DNA from: Actinocatenispora sera
GTDB lineage: Bacteria; Actinomycetota; Actinomycetes; Mycobacteriales; Micromonosporaceae
Direction of reading: 5' to 3'
Length of the DNA: 64,000 nt
NCBI RefSeq assembly: GCF_018324685.1
Contig: NZ_AP023354.1
Span: forward strand, 1,488,001-1,552,000
The position numbers were made by a program, and so were the translations under genes. The stretch's first letter is position 1, and every line of letters begins with the position of its first letter. Positions 41,940-50,080 of the stretch are shown piece by piece. Below the pieces are notes generated by a model. That model did not search any database and had not been told where the DNA came from. It saw nothing but the letters and a program-made list of their open reading frames with translations.

Positions 41940-43163
41940 ATGATGCGTGTGCGTCGGGTCGTGTGGGTCGGGTGGTTGGCCGTTGCCGTGCTGGCGGTGG
42001 CCGGGTGTACGTCGTCGGGTGGTCCACAGGTCCACGCGAAGCCGTCGCACTCACCCGCACCCGCCGCCGTGATCAGTACCAGCCTGACCGCGACGTCGGA
42101 CGTCAGTCCGGCCGGGCTGGTGCAGGTGAAGGTGGCTGACGGCGCGCTGAAGTCGGTGACGCTGCGCAGCGCCAAGGGCGCCGACGTCGCCGGTGCGGTG
42201 GCCAAGGGCGGCGCGTCCTGGCAGGCCACCGGCAAGCTCAAGTACGACACGAAGTACACGCTGTCGGCCGTGGCGACCAACGCCGACGGCAAGAAGGTGC
42301 AGACGAGCAAGTCCTTCCGCACCGTCAAACCGTCCAACTTCACGCTGCCCTACCTGCAGCGGACCGGTGGGTACGCGTTGCAGAACGGCGCGACCTACGG
42401 CGTCGGCATCGTGCCGGTGGTGCACTTCGACGAGCCGATCGCCGACAAGGCGGCCGCGGAGAAGTCGCTCGTGGTGACGACGAGCCCGCACGTCGACGGT
42501 TCGTGGTACTGGGTGGACGACCAGAACGTGCACTGGCGGCCGGAGAGCTACTACGCGTCCGGCACGAAGGTGACCGTCGACGCCAAGGTCTACGGCGTTC
42601 GCGTCGGCAAGGGGCTGTACGGGCAGGCCGACCGCAAGGCCAGCTTCACCATCGGCGACAAGCGGGTGGCGATCGCCGACGACAAGACGCACCACGTGAA
42701 GGTCTACGAGAACGACAAGCTGGTCCGCGACATGCCCACCTCGATGGGCCAGGGCGGGTACGTGAAGGGCAAGAACGGCTCGATCTCGCTCTGGACGATG
42801 TCGGGCACCTACACCGTGCTGGACCACGGGAACCCGGTGACGATGTCGTCGGACAGCTACGGCCTGCCGGCCGACTCGCCGTACGGGTACGCCGCCGAGT
42901 CGGTCTACTACGCGACGAAGATCAGCACCGACGGCATCTACCTGCACGAGCTGGACACCACGGTGTGGGCGCAGGGCCATCAGGACGTGTCGCACGGCTG
43001 CCTGAACCTGAACCGCAAGAACGCGGTCTGGTACTACAACCACTCGCGGATCGGCGACGTGGTCCAGGTCGTGCACACCACCGGCCCGAAGATCGAGCTG
43101 TGGCAGAACGGCGACTGGTCGGTGCCGTGGTCGACCTGGCAGAAGCACAGCGCGCTGCACTGA
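41940..43163 (+). CDS. L,D-transpeptidase lipoprotein (LdtMt-like)
   Basis: A protein of 407 residues. A lipoprotein signal peptide (VRRVVWVGWLAVAVLAVAGC) ends with the lipobox VAGC at Cys23, so it is anchored to the outer face of the cytoplasmic membrane. Two Ig-like domains (about 45-130 and 131-245) are followed by the YkuD domain with HDVSHGC-type active site, here HQDVSHGCLNLN (His352, Cys354). It forms 3-3 cross-links in peptidoglycan. ATG 41940 follows GGGGAGG. Confidence 0.9.
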   Translation: MMRVRRVVWVGWLAVAVLAVAGCTSSGGPQVHAKPSHSPAPAAVISTSLTATSDVSPAGLVQVKVADGALKSVTLRSAKGADVAGAVAKGGASWQATGKLKYDTKYTLSAVATNADGKKVQTSKSFRTVKPSNFTLPYLQRTGGYALQNGATYGVGIVPVVHFDEPIADKAAAEKSLVVTTSPHVDGSWYWVDDQNVHWRPESYYASGTKVTVDAKVYGVRVGKGLYGQADRKASFTIGDKRVAIADDKTHHVKVYENDKLVRDMPTSMGQGGYVKGKNGSISLWTMSGTYTVLDHGNPVTMSSDSYGLPADSPYGYAAESVYYATKISTDGIYLHELDTTVWAQGHQDVSHGCLNLNRKNAVWYYNHSRIGDVVQVVHTTGPKIELWQNGDWSVPWSTWQKHSALH

Positions 43164-43168
43164 CCGGC

Positions 43169-43214
43169 GCCGCGGGTCCGCGCCGGGGGCATCGCCCGAC
43201 GCGGACCGCGCGGC
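43169..43214. terminator. Hairpin terminator between convergent genes
   Basis: GCCGCGGGTCCGCG (43169-43182) pairs with CGCGGACCGCGCGGC (43200-43214) with one bulge and an 17-base loop. It lies exactly between the transpeptidase and methyltransferase stop codons, so it can end transcription in both directions. Confidence 0.65.
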
Positions 43215-43979
43215 TCAGGCCGGGTCGGCGCGCACCGCGGTGGCGGCGAGCGTCACGTAGTCCATGGTGAAGCCGCCGCCGACCGTGTCGATGGCGGCGC
43301 CGACCGCGGCCAGGATCTCGGCCCGCTGCCCGGGTTGCAGCGGAGCGATGCCGCCGGTGGTCGGCAGCAGCGCGAGCCACTCGTCCCGGGTGTAGTCGCG
43401 CTGCCAGTCGAAGCGCCACTGCTCGACGTCACCGAACTCGCCCGACTCCCGCAGCGTGCCGGCGATCTTCGCGTACCCGGCCTGGTAGACCTCGATCGGG
43501 CGGCGCCCGGAACCCTGGGCGAACGGAGAGTCGGGCACGACCCGGCGGTACGCCTCGGCGAACGGCCCGGCGATCTCGGCGGGCGGCTCGAACACGTGCC
43601 CGAACAGCGCGAACCGGCCGCCGGGGCGCAACACCTCGGCCGCCTTGCGCAGTCCTTCGACCGGCTCGACCCAGTGCCAGGACTGGGCGGCGATCAGCAG
43701 GTCGAAGCTGCGGCCGCGGGGCTGCCAGTCCTCGAACGTCGCCACCTCGACCGGCAGGCCGTGCGCCCGGGCATGCTCGGCCATCCGGGCATCCGGCTCG
43801 ACGCCGAGCACAGTGCCGCCGGCGGCCTGGAACTGGCGCCCGGCGATGCCGGTGCCGCAGCCGATGTCGAGCACCGCCGGTGTCGTGCGGTCGCCGATGA
43901 TGCGCGCCACGAGCTCGGCCGGGTATTCGGGTCGGGCCCGGTCGTAGCCGGCCGGATCGGTGCCGAACGACTCGGCCAT
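43215..43979 (-). CDS. Class I SAM-dependent methyltransferase
   Basis: A protein of 254 residues from ATG 43979. The SAM motif is VLDIGCGTGIAGRQF, then Glu-Pro-Asp of motif II (VLGVEPDARM), and AAQSWHWVEPVEGLRKAAEV in the motif III region. The Methyltransf_25/11 pattern fits small-molecule or natural-product methyltransferases. ATG 44042 is an in-frame alternative that adds a Pro-rich leader but would sit inside the operator; MAESFGTD at 43979 is the typical start of this family. It is divergent from a TetR gene that probably regulates it. Confidence 0.8.
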   Translation of the reverse strand: MAESFGTDPAGYDRARPEYPAELVARIIGDRTTPAVLDIGCGTGIAGRQFQAAGGTVLGVEPDARMAEHARAHGLPVEVATFEDWQPRGRSFDLLIAAQSWHWVEPVEGLRKAAEVLRPGGRFALFGHVFEPPAEIAGPFAEAYRRVVPDSPFAQGSGRRPIEVYQAGYAKIAGTLRESGEFGDVEQWRFDWQRDYTRDEWLALLPTTGGIAPLQPGQRAEILAAVGAAIDTVGGGFTMDYVTLAATAVRADPA

Positions 43980-44035
43980 CCGGCGGGCCCGGTGCAGCTC
44001 CGGCGGCGGTGGTGTGGCTTTCTCTGGAGGTAGAA

Positions 44036-44069
44036 TGGGCATGCGCCCACATTAATGGGCAAGCGCCCA
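44036..44069. promoter_or_regulatory. Two identical-phase TetR operators
   Basis: TGGGC-ATGC-GCCCA (44036-44049) and TGGGC-AAGC-GCCCA (44056-44069) are 14-bp palindromes exactly 20 bases apart, so both dimers face nearly the same side of the helix. They lie between the divergent methyltransferase and TetR genes. Confidence 0.72.
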
Positions 44070-44136
44070 CTAGCGCAATCCGGGACACCTGCCGGTGGGG
44101 GCGCGCACCGAAGGAGCGGTACGAGAGGATCGGTGG

Positions 44137-44736
44137 ATGCCAACCGGGGTGCACCTGCAGGACGCCCGGCAGCAGCTGTTCGACGCCGCGGAGCGGGTGC
44201 TGCTGCGGGCCGGGGCGAACGGGCTGACCAGCCGCGCCGTGACCGACGAGGCCGGCTGTGCCAAGGGGGTGCTGCACCGGTACTTCGCCGACTTCGACAC
44301 GTTCCTCACCGCGCTCGTGCTCGACCGGGCGGCGGCACAGCTGGCACCGCGCGCCGCCGAGTTGCGGCAGGCCGCCGGTACCGGCGCGGTCGTCGACAAC
44401 CTCACCACCGCGCTGACCGCGCTGTTCGGGCCGATCTGGGTGGCGCTCATCCCGCTCATCACGTTCCGGGACGAGCTGCGCGCCCGGCTGCGGGCCGCCC
44501 GGCCCGGCGGCGGGACCGCGATCCTGGGCGAGGTCACCGGTGCGGTCGGCGACTACCTGACGGCCGAGCGCGAACTCGGTCGGCTCGCCGCCGACGCCGA
44601 CATCGCGTCGCTGACCCTCTCGCTGGTCGGCGGCGGACACCTGCTGTTCGCCGAACCCGGCCAGCCGGCGCCCGACGCCGTCGCGCGGTTCGTCACCTCG
44701 GTCCTCGCCGACGTGCTTCGCCGCCGCCCCCGCTGA
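44137..44736 (+). CDS. TetR-family repressor
   Basis: A protein of 199 residues. The HTH is LTSRAVTDEAGCAKGVLHRYFADFDTFLTALVLDR (part), with the C-terminal effector helices after it. ATG 44137 follows GAGAGGATC; GTG 44095 would add 14 residues. The tandem operators at 44036-44069 lie 70-100 bases upstream, between it and the methyltransferase gene, so autoregulation and control of that enzyme are expected. Confidence 0.84.
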   Translation: MPTGVHLQDARQQLFDAAERVLLRAGANGLTSRAVTDEAGCAKGVLHRYFADFDTFLTALVLDRAAAQLAPRAAELRQAAGTGAVVDNLTTALTALFGPIWVALIPLITFRDELRARLRAARPGGGTAILGEVTGAVGDYLTAERELGRLAADADIASLTLSLVGGGHLLFAEPGQPAPDAVARFVTSVLADVLRRRPR

Positions 44737-44737
44737 C

Positions 44738-44867
44738 CTCGCACACCGCAGTGCGCGGCGCCGCCCCGGCGGCCTCGCATGCCGCGTGCGCCGCCGTCCT
44801 CGCATGCCGCGTGCGCCGCCCGTCCCCGCTGGCCTCGCATGCTGCATCGTGCGGCGCGGCCCCCGCG
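44738..44867. repeat. Four degenerate copies of a CTCGCATGCCGC repeat
   Basis: CTCGCA(T/C)(G/A)CCGC followed by G/C-rich sequence of variable length recurs at 44738, about 44776, about 44801 and about 44834. It fills most of the gap between the TetR and AraC genes and codes for nothing recognisable. Confidence 0.5.
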
Positions 44868-44947
44868 ACCGCCCAGACCGCAGCGTCCGCCGCCCCTGCT
44901 GGCTTCACCCGCCTGCGGCGGCATCGAAGGTCCACAGTGGATGGTGG

Positions 44948-45832
44948 TCAGATTGCTTGCCGGGCAGGGAAACCCGGTCCGCGACGTCGGCGCTGCAGGG
45001 TCGGCCAGGCGACGTCGTCGACGGCCAGGAACGGCTCCTCGGCGAGCGTCGCCGGGGTGACGCCGGTACACGACACCACCTCGCGGTGCAGGTGCGACTG
45101 GTCGGCGTAGCCAGCGTCCGCGGCGACCCGGGCCGGATCCCGCCCCGTCGCCAGGTGGTACGCGGCGTGGTCGAACCGGATCAGCGTCGCGGCACGCTTC
45201 GGCGGCAGGCCGAGCTGCGCGGCGAACCGGGACCACAGCCGCTTGCGGCTCCAGCCGACCTCGGCTGCCAGGGGGTCGATCCGGACCAGCCCGCGACCGG
45301 CGACGAGCCGGCGCCAGGCCCACGCCACCTCCGGGTCCGGGTACGAACCGGGCCGGCGCCGGCGCGCGAGCGCCTCCTCGACCAGCGCGAACCGGTCCGG
45401 CCACGAGGCCGCCGCGGCCAGCCGCTCGCGCAGCCGGGCGGCGTCGGCGCCCCAGAGGTCGTCCAGCGGTACGCCGATGCCGCTCAGGTCGCCGGCGGCC
45501 ACGCCGAGGATCGAGCGGGCCAGTACCGGCGAGAGCCGTACCTGGACGCAGGTGACGTCCGCGCCGCGGGCCAGCGCGCCGCCGAGGCCGAACCCGGGCC
45601 CGGCGACCAGGCTGCCGCGCCGCTCCCGGCCGGCCGCGTCGGCCACGATCGGCTGGCCGGCGCCGAACTCCACCACCACCGTCACCGCGGGATGCGGGAC
45701 GAGCCGTACCGGCGCGGCGAGATCCAGGACGTCGAACCCGGCCATGATCACGCCGGGCAGCCGACCGGGCCGGCCGGGGCTCACCACGTCCCACCCAGCC
45801 GTCACGTCGCGCCCGCGCCCGCCGGCCCGCAT
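44948..45832 (-). CDS. AraC-family regulator
   Basis: A protein of 294 residues. The N-terminal half has the WDVVSPGRPGRLPGVIMAGF pattern typical of actinobacterial AraC proteins with a small beta-barrel sensor. The C-terminal half has two HTH segments: DPLAAEVGWSRKRLWSRFAA and PARVAADAGYADQSHLHREV, followed by TGVTPATL. It converges with the TetR gene and is divergent, across repeats, from a hydrolase gene. The ligand is unknown. Confidence 0.84.
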   Translation of the reverse strand: MRAGGRGRDVTAGWDVVSPGRPGRLPGVIMAGFDVLDLAAPVRLVPHPAVTVVVEFGAGQPIVADAAGRERRGSLVAGPGFGLGGALARGADVTCVQVRLSPVLARSILGVAAGDLSGIGVPLDDLWGADAARLRERLAAAASWPDRFALVEEALARRRRPGSYPDPEVAWAWRRLVAGRGLVRIDPLAAEVGWSRKRLWSRFAAQLGLPPKRAATLIRFDHAAYHLATGRDPARVAADAGYADQSHLHREVVSCTGVTPATLAEEPFLAVDDVAWPTLQRRRRGPGFPARQAI

Positions 45833-45906
45833 CAGCCCATGCTAGGCCGCGTCTCCCCGCATCGGCCGGCATCCGAGTCGACCGTCACTCCGGGCCGCCC
45901 CGGCCC

Positions 45907-46148
45907 CCGGCCCGCGGCCCTCGGCCTCCGGCCCGCGGCCCTCGGCCTCCGGCCCGCGGCTCCCGGCCTCCGGCCCGCGGCTCCCGGCCTCCGGCCTCCG
46001 GCCTCCGGCCCGCGGCCCGCGGCCCGCAACAGCTTGCGTCCGGTGCCGACCTGTGGCCCCAACCGGCCCGCATCCGGTGCCGGCCCGTGGCCCCGGCCAG
46101 CCCGGACACCGGTGTCGGCCTGGCCCCAGCCGGCCCGCTCCGGTGTCC
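45907..46148. repeat. 21-bp and ~34-bp GC-rich tandem repeats
   Basis: CCGGCCCGCGGCCCTCGGCCT repeats four times at 45907-45990, the last two with one small change, then decays into CCGGCCT heptamers to about 46026. From about 46040 a second family of about 34 bases starting CCGGTG(C/T)CGGCC runs to about 46148. Together they occupy most of the 395-base gene-free gap between the AraC and hydrolase genes. Confidence 0.75.
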
Positions 46149-46227
46149 GCCCGTACTCGGGGTGCCGTCGCGGGTGGTGGGAACATTCGTTCAATCCGTG
46201 CGGGCGACGGTGGGGCACCGTGGGGGC

Positions 46228-47052
46228 ATGACGACGGAAGAGACCACGCTGTCGCGGGACGACGGCGACATCTTCGTACGGCAGGACGGCCCGCGGGACG
46301 CGCCGGTACTGCTGCTCATCCATGGCACCGCCGCGTCCGGCCGTACCTGGGACGCGCTGGTACCGCTGCTGACCGGTACCCACCGGGTCATCCGGGTCGA
46401 CCTGCTCGGCTGCGGCCGGTCGGCCAAGCCGGTCGACGGCGACTACCGGACCCCGGCCCAGGCCGGCCGGGTCGCCGCGGTACTGGACCGGCTCGGTGTC
46501 GGGCGCGCCGTGGTGGTCGGCCACTCCAGCGGCGGCATCACCGCGACCGCGCTCGCCGAGCAGCGGCCCGACGTGGTGGCGGGGCTGGTACTGGTGGACA
46601 CCGGGCCGAGCATGGCCGCCTTCACCGCGCCGGAGACCGCGGCGATCGGGCCGGCGCAGTGGCCGCCGACCGACGACCAGATCCGCCAGTTCGCGGCGAC
46701 CGGCTTCGCCCGGCCGGACTTCGAGCTGCCGGCCGACATCCTGGCCGAGATGCGCGAGACGCCGTTCGAGGTGTTCGCCGCGCTGATGCAGGATCCCCGC
46801 TGGTACCTGGAGGAGAAGACGCTGCCGGACCGGCTCGCGGCGCTCGGCACGCCGCTGCTGGTGCTGTTCGGCGAGCAGGACCGCCGCTGGCGCCCGTCGT
46901 CGGCGAACGACTACCTCGTGGTACCGGGCGCCCGGGTGGAGATGCTGCCCGACGTGGGGCACACCCCGATCATCGAGGACCCCGCCCGCACCGCGGAACT
47001 GGTGCTGGACTTCGCCGCGAGCCACCCCGCGCCGCGGCTCACTCCCGGCTGA
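46228..47052 (+). CDS. Alpha/beta hydrolase
   Basis: A protein of 274 residues. Oxyanion-loop HGTAASGRTW follows strand LLLIHG; the nucleophile elbow is GHSSGG; the acid Asp lies in LFGEQDRRW and the catalytic His in PDVGHTPII. It is a serine hydrolase of the haloperoxidase/lipase-like group, with unknown ester or C-C substrate. ATG 46228 has a run of G upstream (TGGGGGC). Its 3' end overlaps the convergent AIM24 gene by 14 bases. Confidence 0.85.
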   Translation: MTTEETTLSRDDGDIFVRQDGPRDAPVLLLIHGTAASGRTWDALVPLLTGTHRVIRVDLLGCGRSAKPVDGDYRTPAQAGRVAAVLDRLGVGRAVVVGHSSGGITATALAEQRPDVVAGLVLVDTGPSMAAFTAPETAAIGPAQWPPTDDQIRQFAATGFARPDFELPADILAEMRETPFEVFAALMQDPRWYLEEKTLPDRLAALGTPLLVLFGEQDRRWRPSSANDYLVVPGARVEMLPDVGHTPIIEDPARTAELVLDFAASHPAPRLTPG

Positions 47053-47716
47053 ACGGGAGCTTGTCGGTGAGCCAGGCGAGGAACTCCGTCGGGTTGCGGC
47101 TCTGGATCCACAGTGGACCGGGGCCGGTGAAGTCGAACACGAACCCCTCGCCCGACTTCAGCGTCTGCACCAGCCCGCGGGTGACGGTACGGGTGGTGTA
47201 GGTCAGGCCGTCGCCGAAGGCGACGACGTGCCCGGAGTCGACGACGACCCGCTCCCCGGGCCCGAGTTCGATCCGGTCGAGCGCACCGTAGCAGGTGGCG
47301 AGGACCTGCCCGGTGCCCTCGGCCCGGATCAGGAAGCCGCCCTCGCTGCCGGCGAGGTTCTTGAACCCGCCCCACTTGGTGTCGATCTCGACGCCGTCGG
47401 ACGAGCACAGCCAGCCGCCCCGGGTCAGGTTCACCGCGCCGACGACATCGATGGTGGTGACGTCGCCTGGCAGGTTGCCGGCCAGGTCGATCCAGCCGCC
47501 GCCGGGGCCGGCCGTGAACCGGGTGACGAACAGCGACTCGCCGCCGAGCACGCTGCGCCGCAGCCCCTTCAGCAGGCCGCCGCCGGTCTTCGCCTCGATG
47601 GCCACGTCCGGGGACATCGCCATCATGGCGCCGGATTCGGCTCGTACGCTCTCGCCGGCGGCCAGGGTCACCCGGGCGACGGCGAACGACGGATCGTGGC
47701 GGACATCGACCTGCAT
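47039..47716 (-). CDS. AIM24-family protein
   Basis: A protein of 225 residues built of repeated beta-helix-like strands: VTLAAGESVRAESGAMMAMS, LFVTRFTAGPGGGWIDLAG, GGWLCSSDGVEIDTKWGGFK and VVVDSGHVVAFGDGLTYTT. It belongs to the AIM24/TRAP-like beta-sandwich family, whose bacterial role is unknown (the mitochondrial member shapes cristae). ATG 47716 starts the conserved MQVDVRHDPSFAVAR. The C-terminal FTGPGPLWIQSRNP block is the family signature. Confidence 0.83.
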   Translation of the reverse strand: MQVDVRHDPSFAVARVTLAAGESVRAESGAMMAMSPDVAIEAKTGGGLLKGLRRSVLGGESLFVTRFTAGPGGGWIDLAGNLPGDVTTIDVVGAVNLTRGGWLCSSDGVEIDTKWGGFKNLAGSEGGFLIRAEGTGQVLATCYGALDRIELGPGERVVVDSGHVVAFGDGLTYTTRTVTRGLVQTLKSGEGFVFDFTGPGPLWIQSRNPTEFLAWLTDKLPFSRE

Positions 47717-47905
47717 GCGTGGTCCCGGATGCGGCTCGGCGAACGGCGGACGACGTGCCGCCGGCGTCGATCGTCCACGCTGCACCGTGCGGTCACGGTA
47801 GCCACGCTAGCAACGGGTGCCGGGCCGGACGGCCGGATCGCCGAAACGGCAGCCGGTTCCGCTGCCTGATCGATCGGAAGGGCCTGACGGCCGGGAACGG
47901 CCCGG

Positions 47906-47949
47906 CGATCGGAAACGGCGATCGGAAACGGCCGGGCGATCGGAAACGG
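47906..47949. repeat. Three copies of CGATCGGAAACGG
   Basis: The 13-base unit occurs at 47906-47918, 47919-47931 and 47937-47949. It lies in the 680-base gap between the AIM24 and DGPF genes, whose other contents are the MFS remnant and a promoter. Confidence 0.7.
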
Positions 47950-48067
47950 CCGGAGGCTGGGGAACGGCCGGGTGGCAGGGAACCGCGGGGCAGTCGAGCA
48001 CGGCCGGGCGGTCAGGTACGGGTGGGCTCCCGCTCCGGTTGCCGGGCCGCGCGGTTCGCCGCTACGT

Positions 48068-48217
48068 GTCGCTGATCCACAGCTGCTGCACGCTGCTCGC
48101 GCCCCAGGTCGGCGGACAGCCGCGGCAGCGCCAGGAACAATGCGGTCAGATCCATCGCGACGAACGTCGTCGGCAGCATCGGTACCGGCAGGCTCAGCCC
48201 GACCGGTCGACTCGCAT
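48068..48217 (-). pseudogene. DHA2-type MFS transporter remnant, first helix only
   Basis: One frame reads SRPVGLSLPVPMLPTTFVAM and DLTALFLALPRLSADLG, the helix-1 stretch of DHA2 exporters. After that, SSVQQLWISDT in a neighbouring frame ends in TAG. GAGGAGG and an ATG at 48217 precede it but are out of frame. So about 50 codons of a transporter N-terminus survive with two frameshifts, divergent from the DGPF-sigma operon. Confidence 0.6.
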
Positions 48218-48322
48218 GGTGCGAAACCTCCTCGTTCGGGGGCTCTCGACGGGTGGCCGAGGCGGCGGCGCGATTCTTGACACGGGTACCGGCGAGAAAT
48301 TCGTGGAAAGGTTCGGCGGGGA

Positions 48323-48350
48323 TGTCAAGACGGGGGCGGCGGCTCCGACC
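48323..48350 (+). promoter_or_regulatory. Possible ECF-type promoter of the DGPF-sigma operon
   Basis: TGTCAA (48323-48328) and CGACC (48346-48350), 17 bases apart, resemble the TGTCGA / CG(A/T)C elements reported for ECF42 promoters. They lie 47 bases upstream of the DGPF gene. One position of the -35 differs. Confidence 0.35.
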
Positions 48351-48396
48351 TACCCTCGAACGCCCCGGCGCAGGGGCGCCGACCGAGGAGTACGAC

Positions 48397-48768
48397 ATGC
48401 AGTTCCTGATCTCGATGCACATCAACCCGGCCGTACTGGACGCGCTGACCGACGAGGAGAAGGAGGCGATCGGGACCGGGCACGCCGCGCTGTTGTCCGC
48501 GGTGAAGGAGTCCGGTGAGCTGATCACCACGCAGGCGCTGGTCGATCCGTCGCAGGCGGCGGTGGTCAAGGTTCGCAACGGGCAGCCGGTGGTGACCGAC
48601 GGCCCCTTCCTGGAGGCGAAGGAGTTCCTGGGCGGCTTCTACCTGGTCGACTGCGAGAACAAGGAACGCGCGATCGAGCTGGCGGCGATGGTCCCGGACG
48701 CCGCGATCGAGGGGCTCGGGGTCGAGGTGCGCCAGGTGATGTTCGCCGACGGGCCACTGGAAGCATGA
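48397..48768 (+). CDS. YciI/DGPF-domain protein, partner of ECF42 sigma factor
   Basis: A protein of 123 residues with the YciI-like alpha/beta fold. The signature is NGQPVVTDGPFLEAKEFLGGFYLVDC, containing D-G-P-F that names the family. The His in SMHIN and the Asp of the DGPF motif may line a small pocket. A GAGGAG site at 48385-48390 precedes the ATG. Its stop overlaps the sigma gene start as ATGA. DGPF proteins accompany ECF42 sigma factors and are thought to be part of the signalling or regulon. Confidence 0.88.
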   Translation: MQFLISMHINPAVLDALTDEEKEAIGTGHAALLSAVKESGELITTQALVDPSQAAVVKVRNGQPVVTDGPFLEAKEFLGGFYLVDCENKERAIELAAMVPDAAIEGLGVEVRQVMFADGPLEA

Positions 48769-49994
48769 CGACGCCGGTCGGGGACCTGCTGCGGACGCTG
48801 ACGCCGCAGGTCCTCGGCACGCTGCTGCGCCGGTACGGGCGGTTCGACGGCTGCGAGGACGCGGTGCAGGAGGCGGTGCTCGCGGCCGCCGCGCAGTGGC
48901 CGGCCGCGGGGGTACCGGACAACCCGCGTGGCTGGTTGGTGACGGTGGCCTCGCGGCGGCTGATCGATCAGGTACGCAGCGACCACGCGCGCCGGCAACG
49001 CGAGGCGACGATCGCCGCCGAGCCGGCGCCGGACGACGTGCCGGACGCCGACGACACGCTGGTGTTGCTGTTCCTGTGCTGCCATCCGACGCTGACGCCG
49101 GCCTCGCAGACGGCGCTGACGCTGCGCGCGGTGGGCGGCCTGACCACGGCGGAGATCGCCCGCGCGTTCCTGGTGCCGGAGGCGACGATGGCGGCCCGGA
49201 TCAGCCGGGCCAAGCAGCGGATCCGGACCGCGGGCAGCTCGTTCCGGCTGCCCGCGGACGCCGAGCTGGCCGAGCGGCTGCGGGTGGTGCTGCACGTGCT
49301 CTACCTGATCTTCAACGAGGGGTACACCGCCTCGTCCGGGTCCGACCTGGACCGGGCCGACCTGGCGTACGAGGCGATCCGGCTGACCCGGCTGGTGCAC
49401 GCGCAGCTGCCGGACGACGACGAGGTGACCGGGCTGCTCGCGCTGATGCTGCTCACCCATGCCCGGCGCGCGGCGCGGACCACCGCCGCCGGCGACCTGG
49501 TACCGCTGGCCGAGCAGGACCGGTCGCGCTGGGACCGCGAGCTGGTCGAGGAGGGTACGGAGCTGGTCAAGGCGGCGCTGGCCGGGCCGGCGCTCGGCCC
49601 GTACCAGTTGCAGGCGGCGATCGCGGCGACGCACGCGGATGCGGCCACCGCCGCGCAGACCGACTGGCGGCAGGTGGCGGCGCTGTACCTGATCCTGAGC
49701 CGGATCGCGCCGAACCCGATGGTCACGCTGAACCGGGCGATCGCGGTCGCCGAGGTGGACGGTCCCGCCGCCGGCCTGGCGCTGCTGTCCATGCTGGAGG
49801 ACGATGACCGGATGGCCGGGCATCACCGGTTGCTGTCGGTGCGGGCACATCTGCTGGAGCGCAGCGGTGACCGGGCCGGCGCGTACGACCACTACCGGCG
49901 GGCGGCGCGGGCCACCGCGAGCCTGGCCGAGCAGCGCTATCTGGAGTCGCGCGCGAGCCGGCTGCGACGGTATGCCGCGCCCGGAGCCGGGTGA
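48765..49994 (+). CDS. ECF42-type RNA polymerase sigma factor
   Basis: A protein of 409 residues: region 2 (LRRYGRFDGCEDAVQEAVLA, NPRGWLVTVASRRLIDQVRS), region 4 (LTLRAVGGLTTAEIARAFLV-PEATMAARISRAK), then a 200-residue C-terminal extension with TPR-like helices (HVLYLIFNEGYTASSG, ALNRAIAVAEV-like NRAIAVAEVDGP, RSGDRAGAYDHYRRA). The extension replaces an anti-sigma factor in this group. It directs RNA polymerase to its own class of promoters, probably including the DGPF gene. Confidence 0.9.
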   Translation: MTTPVGDLLRTLTPQVLGTLLRRYGRFDGCEDAVQEAVLAAAAQWPAAGVPDNPRGWLVTVASRRLIDQVRSDHARRQREATIAAEPAPDDVPDADDTLVLLFLCCHPTLTPASQTALTLRAVGGLTTAEIARAFLVPEATMAARISRAKQRIRTAGSSFRLPADAELAERLRVVLHVLYLIFNEGYTASSGSDLDRADLAYEAIRLTRLVHAQLPDDDEVTGLLALMLLTHARRAARTTAAGDLVPLAEQDRSRWDRELVEEGTELVKAALAGPALGPYQLQAAIAATHADAATAAQTDWRQVAALYLILSRIAPNPMVTLNRAIAVAEVDGPAAGLALLSMLEDDDRMAGHHRLLSVRAHLLERSGDRAGAYDHYRRAARATASLAEQRYLESRASRLRRYAAPGAG

Positions 49995-50045
49995 CGGCGA
50001 CGGAACCGCTCGGGTGGCCGCGGCCCCGCATGCTATCTTCCTGAA

Positions 50046-50066
50046 ATCATTCATCGTATGAACGAT
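50046..50066. promoter_or_regulatory. 21-bp inverted repeat before the MBL-fold gene
   Basis: ATCATTCAT-CGT-ATGAACGAT pairs at 8 of 9 positions (TTCATCGTATGAA is perfect in the core). It lies 15-35 bases upstream of the ATG at 50081. It is likely an operator for a TetR- or MarR-type regulator encoded elsewhere. Confidence 0.55.
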
Positions 50067-50080
50067 TCGAGATGAGAACG

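Noticed and set aside
45907-46148. Possible CRISPR array
   Set aside because: Units are contiguous with no unique spacers of even length and no cas genes are nearby.
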